Shown: positions 1 to 8,791, counted from the stretch's first letter. The stretch is 18,331 bases of DNA from Chromatiales bacterium (GCA_024762485.1 JANTHH010000025.1:1-18331), one strand, 5' to 3'. A program made the numbers and translations. Notes: generated by a model not told the origin, from the sequence alone.

Positions 1-666
1 GATCAGGAGCGGGTGCAGACGGCCTTCTTCACCGCGGCCTTCTCGGTGATGGGGGCGGTCGCCAAGGCCGACGGCAAGATATCGAAGGACGAGATCCGCA
101 TGGCCGAGGCGGTGATGGCCGAGATGCAGCTGGATGCGGATACCCGCAAGGCGGCGATCAACCTGTTCAACGAGGGCAAGTCTCACGACTTCCCGCTCGA
201 TGCGGTGCTCGACCAGTTCCGGCGTGAATGCCACGGCCGAACCACCCTGATCCGGCTGTTCATGGAGATACAGTTCCAGGCCGCGTTTGCCGACGGTGAG
301 TTCGACCAGGCCGAGGCCAGCCTGTTGCGTCATATCGCCGGGCGGGTGGGCTTCTCCCAACGCGATTTCCACCAGCTGGAGTTGGCGATGCGTGCCCAGC
401 AGTCGTTCCGGGGCGGCGCGGGCGGTGCCGGCGGTCAGGGTCCGGCTACCGGCAGGCCGAGCCTGCAGGCGGCCTACGACCTCCTTGGCGTCAGCCCCGA
501 TGCCAGCGATGCCGAGGTGAAGAAGGCCTATCGCCGGCTGCTGTCGCAGCATCACCCGGACAAGCTGGTGTCCAAGGGACTGCCGGAGGAGATGATGAAG
601 CTGGCGACCCAGAAGACCCACCAGATCCGCCAGGCCTACGAGCGAATCCGCGAGGCGCGGGGCTGA
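1..666 (+). CDS. djlA: DnaJ-like co-chaperone DjlA, 5' end cut by window edge
   Basis: DjlA is an inner-membrane J-domain protein that stimulates the ATPase of DnaK. The visible part is 221 codons. A TerB-like helical domain (about residues 1-135) has the family pattern FADGxFxxxE. It is followed by a Gly-rich linker and a C-terminal J domain with the HPD motif at about residues 185-187, then DKLVSKGLPEEMM, which is close to E. coli DjlA as I remember it. The reading frame is open from base 1 and the codons before the first GTG (base 13) give DQER, matching the NQRER stretch of E. coli DjlA. The GTG is therefore internal. The missing upstream part should hold the single N-terminal membrane segment. 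The next gene starts one base after the stop, so the two are probably co-transcribed. Confidence 0.93.
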   Translation, partial: DQERVQTAFFTAAFSVMGAVAKADGKISKDEIRMAEAVMAEMQLDADTRKAAINLFNEGKSHDFPLDAVLDQFRRECHGRTTLIRLFMEIQFQAAFADGEFDQAEASLLRHIAGRVGFSQRDFHQLELAMRAQQSFRGGAGGAGGQGPATGRPSLQAAYDLLGVSPDASDAEVKKAYRRLLSQHHPDKLVSKGLPEEMMKLATQKTHQIRQAYERIREARG

Positions 667-667
667 G

Positions 668-1387
668 ATGCTCGCCGACCTGGGCTGGCTGGCACTCGCC
701 TGGCTGGGTTATTTCCTGATCCACTCGCTGCTGGCGGCGGATTTCAGCAAGCGGTGGGTGGGCACCCACTGGCCACGGCTGATGCCCGCCTACCGCCTGG
801 TCTACAACCTGCTGGCGGTGCTGCTGCTGGCCCTGCCGCTGTACTTCACCCTGATGCCGGACGAACCGCCGTTATGGCAGTGGCACGGCGCCTGGCGCTG
901 GCTGGCCGATGGTCTGGCGCTGGCGGCCTTGCTGGGCTTCGTCTATTCGCTGCGCTACTACGATGGCGGGGTGTTCACCGGCCTCAGCCAGTGGCGCCGG
1001 CGTGCGGGGCAGGTGGAGGAACCGGGTGACCTGCGTATCTCGCCACTGCATCGTCATGTCCGTCACCCCTGGTACAGCCTTGGTCTGGTGCTGCTATGGA
1101 CCCGTGACATGAACGCGCCGATGTTGCTGTCGAGCCTGCTCATCACCCTGTATTTCGTGTTCGGGTCACGGCTGGAGGAGCGCAAGCTCGAACAGCGTTA
1201 CGGCGAGGCCTATGCGACCTATCGCCGGGCGGTGCCGGGCCTGTTGCCGAGACCCTGGCGGCGACTCGCCCCCCACCAGGCGAGCGCGCTGGAGGCGCGC
1301 GGGCGCAACCCTGACAGCAGTGGCTGGCCGCGGGACAAAAAAATGCCCCCGGGGGAGGGGGGCGAAACGCCTTGTTGCAAGAGTTGA
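668..1387 (+). CDS. Membrane methyltransferase of the isoprenylcysteine/phospholipid methyltransferase type
   Basis: A 239-residue integral membrane protein with hydrophobic segments at about residues 5-23, 41-62, 80-95 and 150-167. The C-terminal SAM-binding signature of the ICMT/PEMT-like family is visible: RHPWY at 132-136, EER at 170-172 and AYATYRRAVPGLLP at 181-194. Bacterial members methylate lipids or unknown small substrates; the substrate cannot be read from the sequence. Proteins of this family normally end shortly after the VPxLLPRP motif. Here about 40 further low-complexity, charged residues follow and end in PCCKS. This tail is encoded by DNA that also holds a minus-strand terminator, so it may be a read-through extension after loss of an ancestral stop. 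The start one base after djlA suggests translational coupling. Confidence 0.8.
   Translation: MLADLGWLALAWLGYFLIHSLLAADFSKRWVGTHWPRLMPAYRLVYNLLAVLLLALPLYFTLMPDEPPLWQWHGAWRWLADGLALAALLGFVYSLRYYDGGVFTGLSQWRRRAGQVEEPGDLRISPLHRHVRHPWYSLGLVLLWTRDMNAPMLLSSLLITLYFVFGSRLEERKLEQRYGEAYATYRRAVPGLLPRPWRRLAPHQASALEARGRNPDSSGWPRDKKMPPGEGGETPCCKS
1337..1363 (-). terminator. Strong intrinsic terminator on the minus strand
   Basis: Read on the minus strand: GCCCCC (1363-1358), a 7-base loop, GGGGGC (1350-1345), one A, then seven consecutive T (1343-1337). This is a perfect 6-bp all-GC stem with an uninterrupted T tract, which is textbook for Rho-independent termination. No minus-strand protein gene lies upstream of it, so it must end a non-coding transcript or unproductive antisense transcription. 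It lies inside the 3' end of the methyltransferase reading frame. Confidence 0.75.
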
Positions 1388-1477
1388 CCGACAACGCCGC
1401 AGTTGGGGCATCTGCCGGTGCAGGGGGATCGAACGACTCCGCCAACCAAGCTGCTGTGTTCGATCGGGGCCGGTTTC
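1337..1477 (-). ncRNA. Candidate small RNA, about 140 nt, family not recognised
   Basis: Three stem-loops in a row are seen on the minus strand between a plausible promoter and the T tract. Hairpin 1 has perfect 8-base arms, GATCGAAC (1465-1458) and GTTCGATC (1434-1427), with a 23-base loop containing CTTGGTTGGCGGAG. Hairpin 2 pairs ACCGGCAG (1419-1412) with TTGTCGGT (1394-1387, two G-U pairs). After a bulged A it continues with four more pairs, closing an 8-base loop. Hairpin 3 is the terminator. The assumed 5' end near 1477 comes from the -10-like hexamer at 1489-1484. I compared it by eye with 6S RNA, 4.5S RNA, tmRNA, RNase P and Rsm/Csr RNAs and saw no convincing match. Existence as a transcript is inference. 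Confidence 0.45.
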
Positions 1478-1483
1478 CGTAGA

Positions 1484-1513
1484 CTGATAACGAATTCAGG
1501 CCCTGCAGGACAA
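1484..1513 (-). promoter_or_regulatory. Putative sigma70 promoter for the minus-strand RNA
   Basis: Minus strand: TTGTCC (1513-1508) as -35, an 18-base spacer, then TATCAG (1489-1484) as -10; each matches four of six consensus positions. A start near 1477 would place the first hairpin about 12 bases into the RNA. The match is moderate and rests largely on the strong terminator downstream. Confidence 0.3.
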
Positions 1514-1600
1514 AGCGTAAGCCCTTGACGCAGGGCTGCCAGAGGGGGAAACCCTCAACCGGTTAGAGAATTGCCCGGCTTTTGGGCTGAAAACGGGCCG
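1501..1600 (+). other. Hairpin-rich 5' leader in front of the phosphohexomutase gene
   Basis: Several inverted repeats lie upstream of the mutase start. CCCTGC (1501-1506) pairs with GCAGGG (1530-1535), and this overlaps an alternative pair AGCCC (1520-1524) / GGGCT (1533-1537), so the two are mutually exclusive. Next comes GAGGG (1542-1546) / CCCTC (1552-1556) with a GGAAA loop, then GCCCG (1573-1577) / CGGGC (1594-1598). This could be a structured leader, an attenuator or chance pairing in GC-rich DNA. I tested the c-di-GMP class I layout by eye and it does not fit. Confidence 0.25.
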
Positions 1601-1634
1601 TCAAAGCGCCACAAAAAACAGGGGAATCAGGCAC

Positions 1635-3113
1635 GTGCAGGAACAGCAGCTGACTATCGAGACCTTGATGCTGGAGAGCGGTGTCGGCTTCGGCACCAGC
1701 GGTGCCCGGGGGCTTGCCGAGGCCATGACCGACCGGGTCTGCTATGCCTATATCCTGGGTTTCCTGCAGTATCTGGAGCGGCAGGGGCAGTGTCAGCCGG
1801 GTGACGAGGTCGCACTTGCCGGTGACTTGCGCCCCAGCAGCGAGCGGATCATGGCCGCCTGCGCCCGGGCGGCGACCGATCTGGGCTATCACCCGGTCAA
1901 CTGCGGCCACATCCCCACGCCGGCGCTGGCGGCCTACGGCCTGGCCCAGGGTGTCCCCGGGCTGATGGTCACCGGCTCCCACATCCCGGATGACCGCAAC
2001 GGCATCAAGTTCTATACCCCGCGGGGCGAGATCCTCAAGGCGGACGAACAGGGCATTCGCGCCCAGACAGTCGAGTTGCCCGGGTGCTTCACCCCGGCGG
2101 GGGCCTTCAGTGAGCCGGTGGCGCTCCCGCCTTGCCGTCCCGAGGCCGCTGATCACTACGTCAGGCGCTACCTGGACTTCCTGCCGCCAGACTGTCTGGC
2201 GGGTGCCACCGTGCTGGTCTACGAGCACTCGACGGTGGCGCGAACCGCGCTGGTGGAGATCTTCGCCGGTCTCGGTGCGCGGGTGCTGAAGGAGGGCCGC
2301 TCGACGCGTTTCATCCCCGTGGATACCGAGGCGATACGCCCGGAAGACGTCGCACTGGCGCGCGACTGGGCCGCGTCCCGGTCATTCGACCTGATCGTCT
2401 CGGCCGATGGTGACGGCGACCGCCCGCTGGTGGGGGACGAGCAGGGTGAGTGGTATCGCGGCGACGTGGCCGGGATCCTCACCGCCCGTTTCCTCGATGC
2501 CGATCACGTGGTCACGCCGGTCAGCAGCAACAGTGCGCTGGAGCTGTGCGGCTGGTTCCCCGCGGTCACCCGCACCCGCATCGGCTCGCCCTATGTGATC
2601 GAGGCGATGCAGCAGGCGGCCGCCGACGGCGCCCGGCGGGTGGTGGGCTACGAGGCCAACGGCGGTTTTCTCACCCAGTCGCCGATCGAGCGCGAGGGCC
2701 GCATCCTCCCGCCTCTGCCCACCCGCGATGCGGTGATCGTCGCCATCGCCCTGCTGATGATGGCACGCGGCCAGCAGTGCCCGGTGTCTGCCCTGCGCGC
2801 GCTGCTGCCACCGCGCTACACCGCCAGCGACCGTCTCAAGGCCTTCCCGGGTGATATCAGCCGACGTCATATCGAGGCCCTGCGCGAGGGTGGCGCCGCG
2901 GCCATCGAGGACATGTTCCCGACCCTCGGCCCGGTGGACACGGTGGACGAGACCGACGGCCTGCGCATCACCTTCTCCAACGGCGAGGTGGTGCACCTGC
3001 GCCCCTCCGGCAACGCCCCCGAACTGCGCTGCTACGTGGAGGCGGACGCGCCGGCGCGGGCCGCGGCACTGAACCGTGAGTGCCTGCACATCCTCGAGGG
3101 GTGGCGTGCCTGA
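1635..3113 (+). CDS. Phosphohexomutase (phosphomannomutase/phosphoglucomutase family)
   Basis: This 492-residue alpha-D-phosphohexomutase converts hexose-6-phosphate and hexose-1-phosphate via a phosphoserine. All four family loops are present. The catalytic loop TGSHIPDDRNGIKFY has its Ser at 115, the metal-binding loop DGDGDR is at 258-263, the sugar-selection loop GYEANGG is at 338-344 and the phosphate-binding loop RPSGNAPELR is at 456-465. Several residues depart from the usual TASHNP, GExSGH and RxSGTEP consensus, which places it in a less-studied branch. Substrate (mannose or glucose phosphate) is therefore uncertain. The GTG start is chosen because GGGGA lies 9 bases before it; the ATG at codon 12 is the alternative. 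Cytoplasmic. A link to the glycogen phosphorylase in this window, through glucose-1-phosphate, is possible but not shown by operon structure. Confidence 0.88.
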   Translation: MQEQQLTIETLMLESGVGFGTSGARGLAEAMTDRVCYAYILGFLQYLERQGQCQPGDEVALAGDLRPSSERIMAACARAATDLGYHPVNCGHIPTPALAAYGLAQGVPGLMVTGSHIPDDRNGIKFYTPRGEILKADEQGIRAQTVELPGCFTPAGAFSEPVALPPCRPEAADHYVRRYLDFLPPDCLAGATVLVYEHSTVARTALVEIFAGLGARVLKEGRSTRFIPVDTEAIRPEDVALARDWAASRSFDLIVSADGDGDRPLVGDEQGEWYRGDVAGILTARFLDADHVVTPVSSNSALELCGWFPAVTRTRIGSPYVIEAMQQAAADGARRVVGYEANGGFLTQSPIEREGRILPPLPTRDAVIVAIALLMMARGQQCPVSALRALLPPRYTASDRLKAFPGDISRRHIEALREGGAAAIEDMFPTLGPVDTVDETDGLRITFSNGEVVHLRPSGNAPELRCYVEADAPARAAALNRECLHILEGWRA

Positions 3114-3190
3114 GCGGGCCCCGCCGCTCAAGGGGCGGCCGCGTCCGCCGCTATTCCAGGCAATCCCCCAACCAGGAGCCCAGCCGCCCC

Positions 3191-3499
3191 ATGCTGCATG
3201 AAGACAAGCGGTCATTCCGCCGGGTCTCGCTCGACACCCCGGCCACCATCACCTCGCCCGAACAGCCCGCAGCCCGGGACGTGCTGCTCAAGGACCTCAG
3301 TGCCGGCGGGGCCCTGCTGTGGGCCGATGAGCCGCTGGCCGAGGGCAGTGAACTGATCCTCACGGTGAGCCCGGAAAACCCCATCACCCCGCCGTTGACG
3401 GCCAGGCTGAAGGTGGTGCGTTGCGAGCGCCGTGAAGGGCTGGCGGAAGACGCGCCCGCGGGCTGGGCGCTGGCCTGCGAGATGGCCGGGGTGGTTTGA
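3191..3499 (+). CDS. Single-domain PilZ protein, probable c-di-GMP receptor
   Basis: A 102-residue protein made of one PilZ domain. The two c-di-GMP binding motifs are intact: RxxxR as R7-SFR-R11 and DxSxxG as DLSAGG at 35-40. PilZ-only proteins usually act as adaptors that change partner activity when the second messenger binds. The ATG at 3191 is preferred because an AGGAG lies 12 bases upstream and the domain begins directly after it. A longer frame opening at 3080 would overlap the mutase and add residues unlike the family. The gene follows the mutase by 77 bp on the same strand. A diguanylate cyclase and a pilus ATPase occur elsewhere in the window. Confidence 0.85.
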   Translation: MLHEDKRSFRRVSLDTPATITSPEQPAARDVLLKDLSAGGALLWADEPLAEGSELILTVSPENPITPPLTARLKVVRCERREGLAEDAPAGWALACEMAGVV

Positions 3500-3529
3500 G
3501 GGACGCTGGCGGCCCCCTGGCCGCGGGGT

Positions 3530-3535
3530 TATAGT
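3530..3535 (+). promoter_or_regulatory. Possible -10 element before the small gene at 3564
   Basis: TATAGT (five of six consensus bases) lies 28 bases before the ATG at 3564, in the context GGGTTATAGTCC. At 18-bp spacing the -35 position reads CTGGCG, which is weak. The position suits a short 5' leader, but the evidence is only one hexamer. Confidence 0.3.
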
Positions 3536-3563
3536 CCCCAGCCTTTGCCTGCGGGACGATCCC

Positions 3564-3830
3564 ATGAACAACGATGTCCTGGCCGAGACCCTGGCCGTGA
3601 TCGAGGCCGATCCCCATTCGGCCGCTGCACTGATCCTCTATGCCCTGATCAACACCTTCGACTATGAAAAGGCCGGCTGCCTGTTCAAGCTCAACAAGCT
3701 GCGTGATCTCGGACCCGAGCATCGCCGCCTGGCCTATGACCTGATGGAACTGATGGTCGCCGGCGGCAATCAGGGCGAGGCCTGGGACAAGGCCAAGACC
3801 CGCATGGATGAGCGGGTGCGCGCCGGCTGA
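3564..3830 (+). CDS. Small protein of unknown function (88 residues)
   Basis: I do not recognise this protein. It is soluble and predicted mostly helical, with a central stretch ALILYALINTFDYEKAGCLF (residues 21-40) and a charged, Arg/Lys-rich C-terminus (WDKAKTRMDERVRAG). There is no signal peptide and no catalytic motif that I can name. The ATG at 3564 is preferred over an upstream in-frame start at 3432, because the intervening codons would encode an Arg/Trp-rich stretch overlapping the PilZ gene and read like out-of-frame DNA. A small membrane protein gene follows 5 bases after the stop, so the two may be translated together. Codon use (strong G/C at third positions) agrees with the neighbours, which supports a real gene. 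Confidence 0.65.
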   Translation: MNNDVLAETLAVIEADPHSAAALILYALINTFDYEKAGCLFKLNKLRDLGPEHRRLAYDLMELMVAGGNQGEAWDKAKTRMDERVRAG

Positions 3831-3835
3831 AGACG

Positions 3836-3994
3836 GTGCGGGTGGTCGCCCTCATCGTCGCCTTGGTGCTGCTGGGTGGCGTGAGTGCCTTCCTGTTGGG
3901 GTTGCCGCCGCTGGTCCAGCTGGCGGCGGCCTTCATCGTCCCCGCGGTGGCGGGATTCGTCCGCGGCATCGTCTGGCTGATCACCGGCCGCTGA
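3836..3994 (+). CDS. Small hydrophobic membrane protein, unknown function (52 residues)
   Basis: GTG start, 52 codons, TGA at 3992-3994. The peptide begins MRVVALIVALVLLGGVSAFL and is hydrophobic over nearly its whole length. One helix is clear (about residues 3-22) and a second likely (about 26-49), with few charges (Arg 2, 43 and 52). It begins 5 bases after the preceding stop, so coupled translation is likely; a clear Shine-Dalgarno is absent, and a GTG two codons later is an alternative start. No family is recognised. It could be a small membrane regulator or toxin-like peptide, but nothing seen supports a specific role. Chance open frames of this length do occur in GC-rich DNA, which limits confidence. 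Confidence 0.45.
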   Translation: MRVVALIVALVLLGGVSAFLLGLPPLVQLAAAFIVPAVAGFVRGIVWLITGR

Positions 3995-4013
3995 GGGCCG
4001 CCCCGCTGACGGC

Positions 4014-4688
4014 TTACTGGCCGGGGGCAGCCAGGGTCACACCCTCCGGCAGAGTGAAATCCCGCGGCGAGACATATTCCAGCACCTCCTTGCCGCGGGG
4101 GTTGAGCAGCAGGCTCAGCCCCTTGTCCGGATAGAACCAGCGGACCTCGCCATCAGCCAGCGTCTGCCAGGCCGCCGGCTCACCGAGCCGCTGACGGAAG
4201 AAGTCCGCCTCCAGGCCGCCGTAGCCGGGGATGTAGGTGATGGCGTAGAGCGGCCGTGACAGCTGGCCGGGCAGGTCTGCCGGGTCGAGGAACAGCTTCC
4301 AGTCGCCGCTGGGCGAGCCCTTGCGCTCGATCGCCCGGCCGGCGAGTGCCGCCAGTTCAGGCTGCGGTGCCTGCAGCCTGGCCACCACCTTGGCCTTCAG
4401 CGGGCCGAGGCTGACATTGCCGAACCAGGCCTCCAGGCTGTAGTTGCCGGCGGAATCGACGAACAGCACCAGTTCCTCGTAGGGGCCGAAGCGGGTGATC
4501 GCCTGCTCCAGGGTGTCGTGCTCGAGACGCAGCCCGAAGACCTGGCTGGTGCCGTCGTCGAAGACCTCGATCTGCCAGGGCAGGTCGGTGCGCGCCAGAC
4601 CTGGATTCTGCTCGGGAGCGGGCAGCAGCAGCCAGATCAGCAGGAACAGCAGCAGGCCGCCGCCGAGCACCAGTGCCGGGATGCGCAT
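4014..4688 (-). CDS. Membrane-anchored protein of unknown function downstream of serB
   Basis: 224 residues with one N-terminal membrane anchor (about residues 5-22, rich in Leu and Gly) followed by PAPEQNP and a soluble domain of about 195 residues, most likely periplasmic. The soluble part has alternating polar and aromatic strands (WQIEVFDDGTSQVFGLRL, YSLEAWFGNVSLGPL, GEVRWFYPDKGLSLLLNP), consistent with a beta-rich fold. No catalytic motif is recognised. The start codon shares one base with the serB stop (TGATG), which indicates translational coupling and possibly a shared role or simple operon economy. The neighbouring + strand gene ends 20 bp away in convergent orientation. Confidence 0.8.
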   Translation of the reverse strand: MRIPALVLGGGLLLFLLIWLLLPAPEQNPGLARTDLPWQIEVFDDGTSQVFGLRLEHDTLEQAITRFGPYEELVLFVDSAGNYSLEAWFGNVSLGPLKAKVVARLQAPQPELAALAGRAIERKGSPSGDWKLFLDPADLPGQLSRPLYAITYIPGYGGLEADFFRQRLGEPAAWQTLADGEVRWFYPDKGLSLLLNPRGKEVLEYVSPRDFTLPEGVTLAAPGQ

Positions 4689-5899
4689 CAGCCCACCTCG
4701 CGATCGCGCACGCCGAGCAGGTAGAGGATGCCGTCCAGCCCCAGGGTGGAGATGGCATGACGGGCATTCTCACGCACCACCGGCTTGGCGTGGAAGGCGA
4801 CGCCGAGGCCGGCGATGCGCAGCATCGGCAGATCGTTGGCACCGTCGCCGACGGCGATGGTCTGCTCCATGCCGATGCCGATCTGCGCCGCCATCTCGCG
4901 CAGGCGCCGCGCCTTTACCTCGCCGTTGACGATCTCGCCCACCACCCGCCCGGTGAGCCTGCCGTCGACAATCTCCAGCTGGTTGGCGGAGACACAGTCG
5001 AGCCCCCAGCGCTGTTTCAGGGTGTCGGCGAAATAGTCGAAGCCGCCGGAGAGGATGCCGACCTTGTAGCCGAGTTTCTTCAGCGTGCCGATCAGGCGGT
5101 CGGCACCCTCGGTGATCGGCAGCTCGGCGGCGATCTCCGCCAATACCGATTCGTCCAGACCCTTGAGGGTGGCCAGGCGCCGCTCGAAGCTCTCGTTGAA
5201 GTCGAGTTCACCGCGCATCGCCGCCTCGGTGATGGCCGCCACCTGCTCGCCGACACCGGCCCGCTTGGCCAGCTCGTCCATCACCTCGCACTGGATCAGG
5301 GTGGAGTCCATGTCGAACACGATCAGCCGGCGGTTGCGGCGGTACAGGTCGTCGGCCTGGAAGGCCAGGTCGACCTCGTCATCGCGGGTGATGCTCAGCA
5401 ACTCGTCGCGCAGGGCATCCTCGTCGGCGCTGGCGCCACGCAATGAGAATTCGACACAGCTGCGCTGGTGGGGGTTGTCGTCGCGCAGCGAAAAGCGTCC
5501 GGAGAGCCGGCTGATGGCATCGATGTTGAGGCCGTGGCGCGCCGCCGCCTCGGCGACATGGGAGAGATTGGCGGCGCTGAGCTTGCGCCCCAGCAGGGTG
5601 ACCGCGTAGCGCGCCTGCCCCTGGCTGTGCACCCAGGCCTCGTAGCTGTCCTCGTCGATGGCGTTGAAGTTGAGGTGCACGCCGTGGTGGTGGGCGAGCA
5701 GCAGCAGGTCCTTCATCATCGGCGCCGAATCCCGGCCTGCCGGGATCTCCAGCAGCATGCCGAGGTTGAGGTGGTCGTGGATCACCGCCTGGCCGATGTC
5801 CAGCACGTTGGTGCCGTGTTCGCTGAGTGCGGCGGTCAGCGCCGAGGTCAGCCCGGGGTGGTCCGGGCCGGTGACGTTCATCAACAGGATTTCGCGCAT
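4688..5899 (-). CDS. serB: Phosphoserine phosphatase with N-terminal ACT-type domains
   Basis: SerB hydrolyses phosphoserine in the last step of serine synthesis in the cytoplasm. At 403 residues it is longer than E. coli SerB (about 320). The N-terminal 180 residues contain two ACT-like regulatory modules, starting MREILLMNVTGPDHPGLTSA and, near residue 97, RYAVTLLGRKLSAA. This resembles the two-ACT SerB2 of Mycobacterium. The HAD catalytic domain is complete: DMDST (196-200, with nucleophile D196 and D198), SGG (284-286), the Lys near 329 and GDGAND (351-356). The gene starts 11 bases after ycgL. No Shine-Dalgarno is visible before the ATG, so translation may depend on coupling with ycgL. 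It overlaps the next gene by one base. Confidence 0.95.
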   Translation of the reverse strand: MREILLMNVTGPDHPGLTSALTAALSEHGTNVLDIGQAVIHDHLNLGMLLEIPAGRDSAPMMKDLLLLAHHHGVHLNFNAIDEDSYEAWVHSQGQARYAVTLLGRKLSAANLSHVAEAAARHGLNIDAISRLSGRFSLRDDNPHQRSCVEFSLRGASADEDALRDELLSITRDDEVDLAFQADDLYRRNRRLIVFDMDSTLIQCEVMDELAKRAGVGEQVAAITEAAMRGELDFNESFERRLATLKGLDESVLAEIAAELPITEGADRLIGTLKKLGYKVGILSGGFDYFADTLKQRWGLDCVSANQLEIVDGRLTGRVVGEIVNGEVKARRLREMAAQIGIGMEQTIAVGDGANDLPMLRIAGLGVAFHAKPVVRENARHAISTLGLDGILYLLGVRDREVG

Positions 5900-5910
5900 G
5901 GGGAGGGGTC

Positions 5911-6195
5911 TCAGAGGTCGTTGCCGTGGTACATGTCCGGGGTCAGCTCGGGCGGCATCTGCAGGTGGAAGCCCTGCTCGCGCAGGTTGGCCATCACCTT
6001 CGTCACATCCTCGCGCGCCAGGGGGCGGCCGGCGTGCAGTGTCAGCGCCATGACGAAGACCGGTGTGCCGAAATGGCCGAGCAGGGCCTCGGGGAGGTCA
6101 TCGAAGCCCTCCTCGCGGGCCAGGTAGAGATACATCTCGTCCTTGCGCGGGCTCTTGTAGACCCAGCAGGGCAGTTGGTCGGTGGCGGTGGACAT
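5911..6195 (-). CDS. ycgL: YcgL-domain protein
   Basis: 94 residues matching the YcgL family, small cytoplasmic proteins restricted mainly to Gammaproteobacteria and of unknown biochemical function. Family features seen: CWVYKSPRKDEMYLYL near the N-terminus, FxxxPEALLGHFGxP in the middle, and the C-terminal pattern LREQGFHLQMPPE, which resembles the EQGYYLQLPPP of E. coli YcgL. It is the first gene of a tight ycgL-serB-membrane protein cluster (11-base gap, then a one-base overlap). A promoter-like -10 lies about 30 bases upstream. The linkage to serB gives no established functional clue. The finding mainly helps identify the organism as gammaproteobacterial. Confidence 0.9.
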   Translation of the reverse strand: MSTATDQLPCWVYKSPRKDEMYLYLAREEGFDDLPEALLGHFGTPVFVMALTLHAGRPLAREDVTKVMANLREQGFHLQMPPELTPDMYHGNDL

Positions 6196-6202
6196 GGCGA
6201 TA

Positions 6203-6247
6203 CCCGGGTTGCTGTCAGCCGCCTATTGTACGACATAGCAACCCGGG
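6203..6247 (-). promoter_or_regulatory. Perfect 11-bp inverted repeat around the ycgL -10 element
   Basis: CCCGGGTTGCT (6203-6213) and AGCAACCCGGG (6237-6247) are perfect reverse complements separated by 23 bases. Between them, on the minus strand, TACAAT (6230-6225) is a five-of-six match to the -10 consensus, about 30 bases before the ycgL start; no good -35 is seen. The repeat could be a repressor operator bracketing the promoter. Alternatively it could be an RNA hairpin at the end of the glgP transcript, since glgP stops at 6266. There is no T tract, so it is not a standard terminator. Confidence 0.5.
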
Positions 6248-6265
6248 CGATCCCCTGCGGCGTGA

Positions 6266-8791
<2,526 letters not shown>

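Noticed and set aside
1420..1470. tRNA-like appearance around the GTTCGATC motif on the minus strand
   Set aside because: The TTCGATC string recalls a T-loop, but no acceptor stem, D-arm or anticodon arm can be folded around it.
1337..1477. Identification of the candidate RNA as 6S RNA or an Rsm/Csr-type RNA
   Set aside because: The long rod with a central bubble of 6S is missing, and only two GGA motifs are present, too few for a CsrA-sequestering RNA.
1501..1600. c-di-GMP class I riboswitch in the mutase leader
   Set aside because: A weak resemblance (GGACAAAGC) was checked, but the paired helices and conserved flanks of that class are absent.
3113..3130. Hairpin GAGCGG/CCGCTC after the mutase stop as a terminator
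   Set aside because: A 6-bp stem exists but there is no T tract, and such stems are common in DNA this GC-rich.
2382..3215. Minus-strand open frame of 277 codons over the mutase
   Set aside because: No domain is visible and the mutase motifs are clear on the + strand. Other minus-strand frames over 10428-11267 and 11107-12270 were dropped for the same reason.
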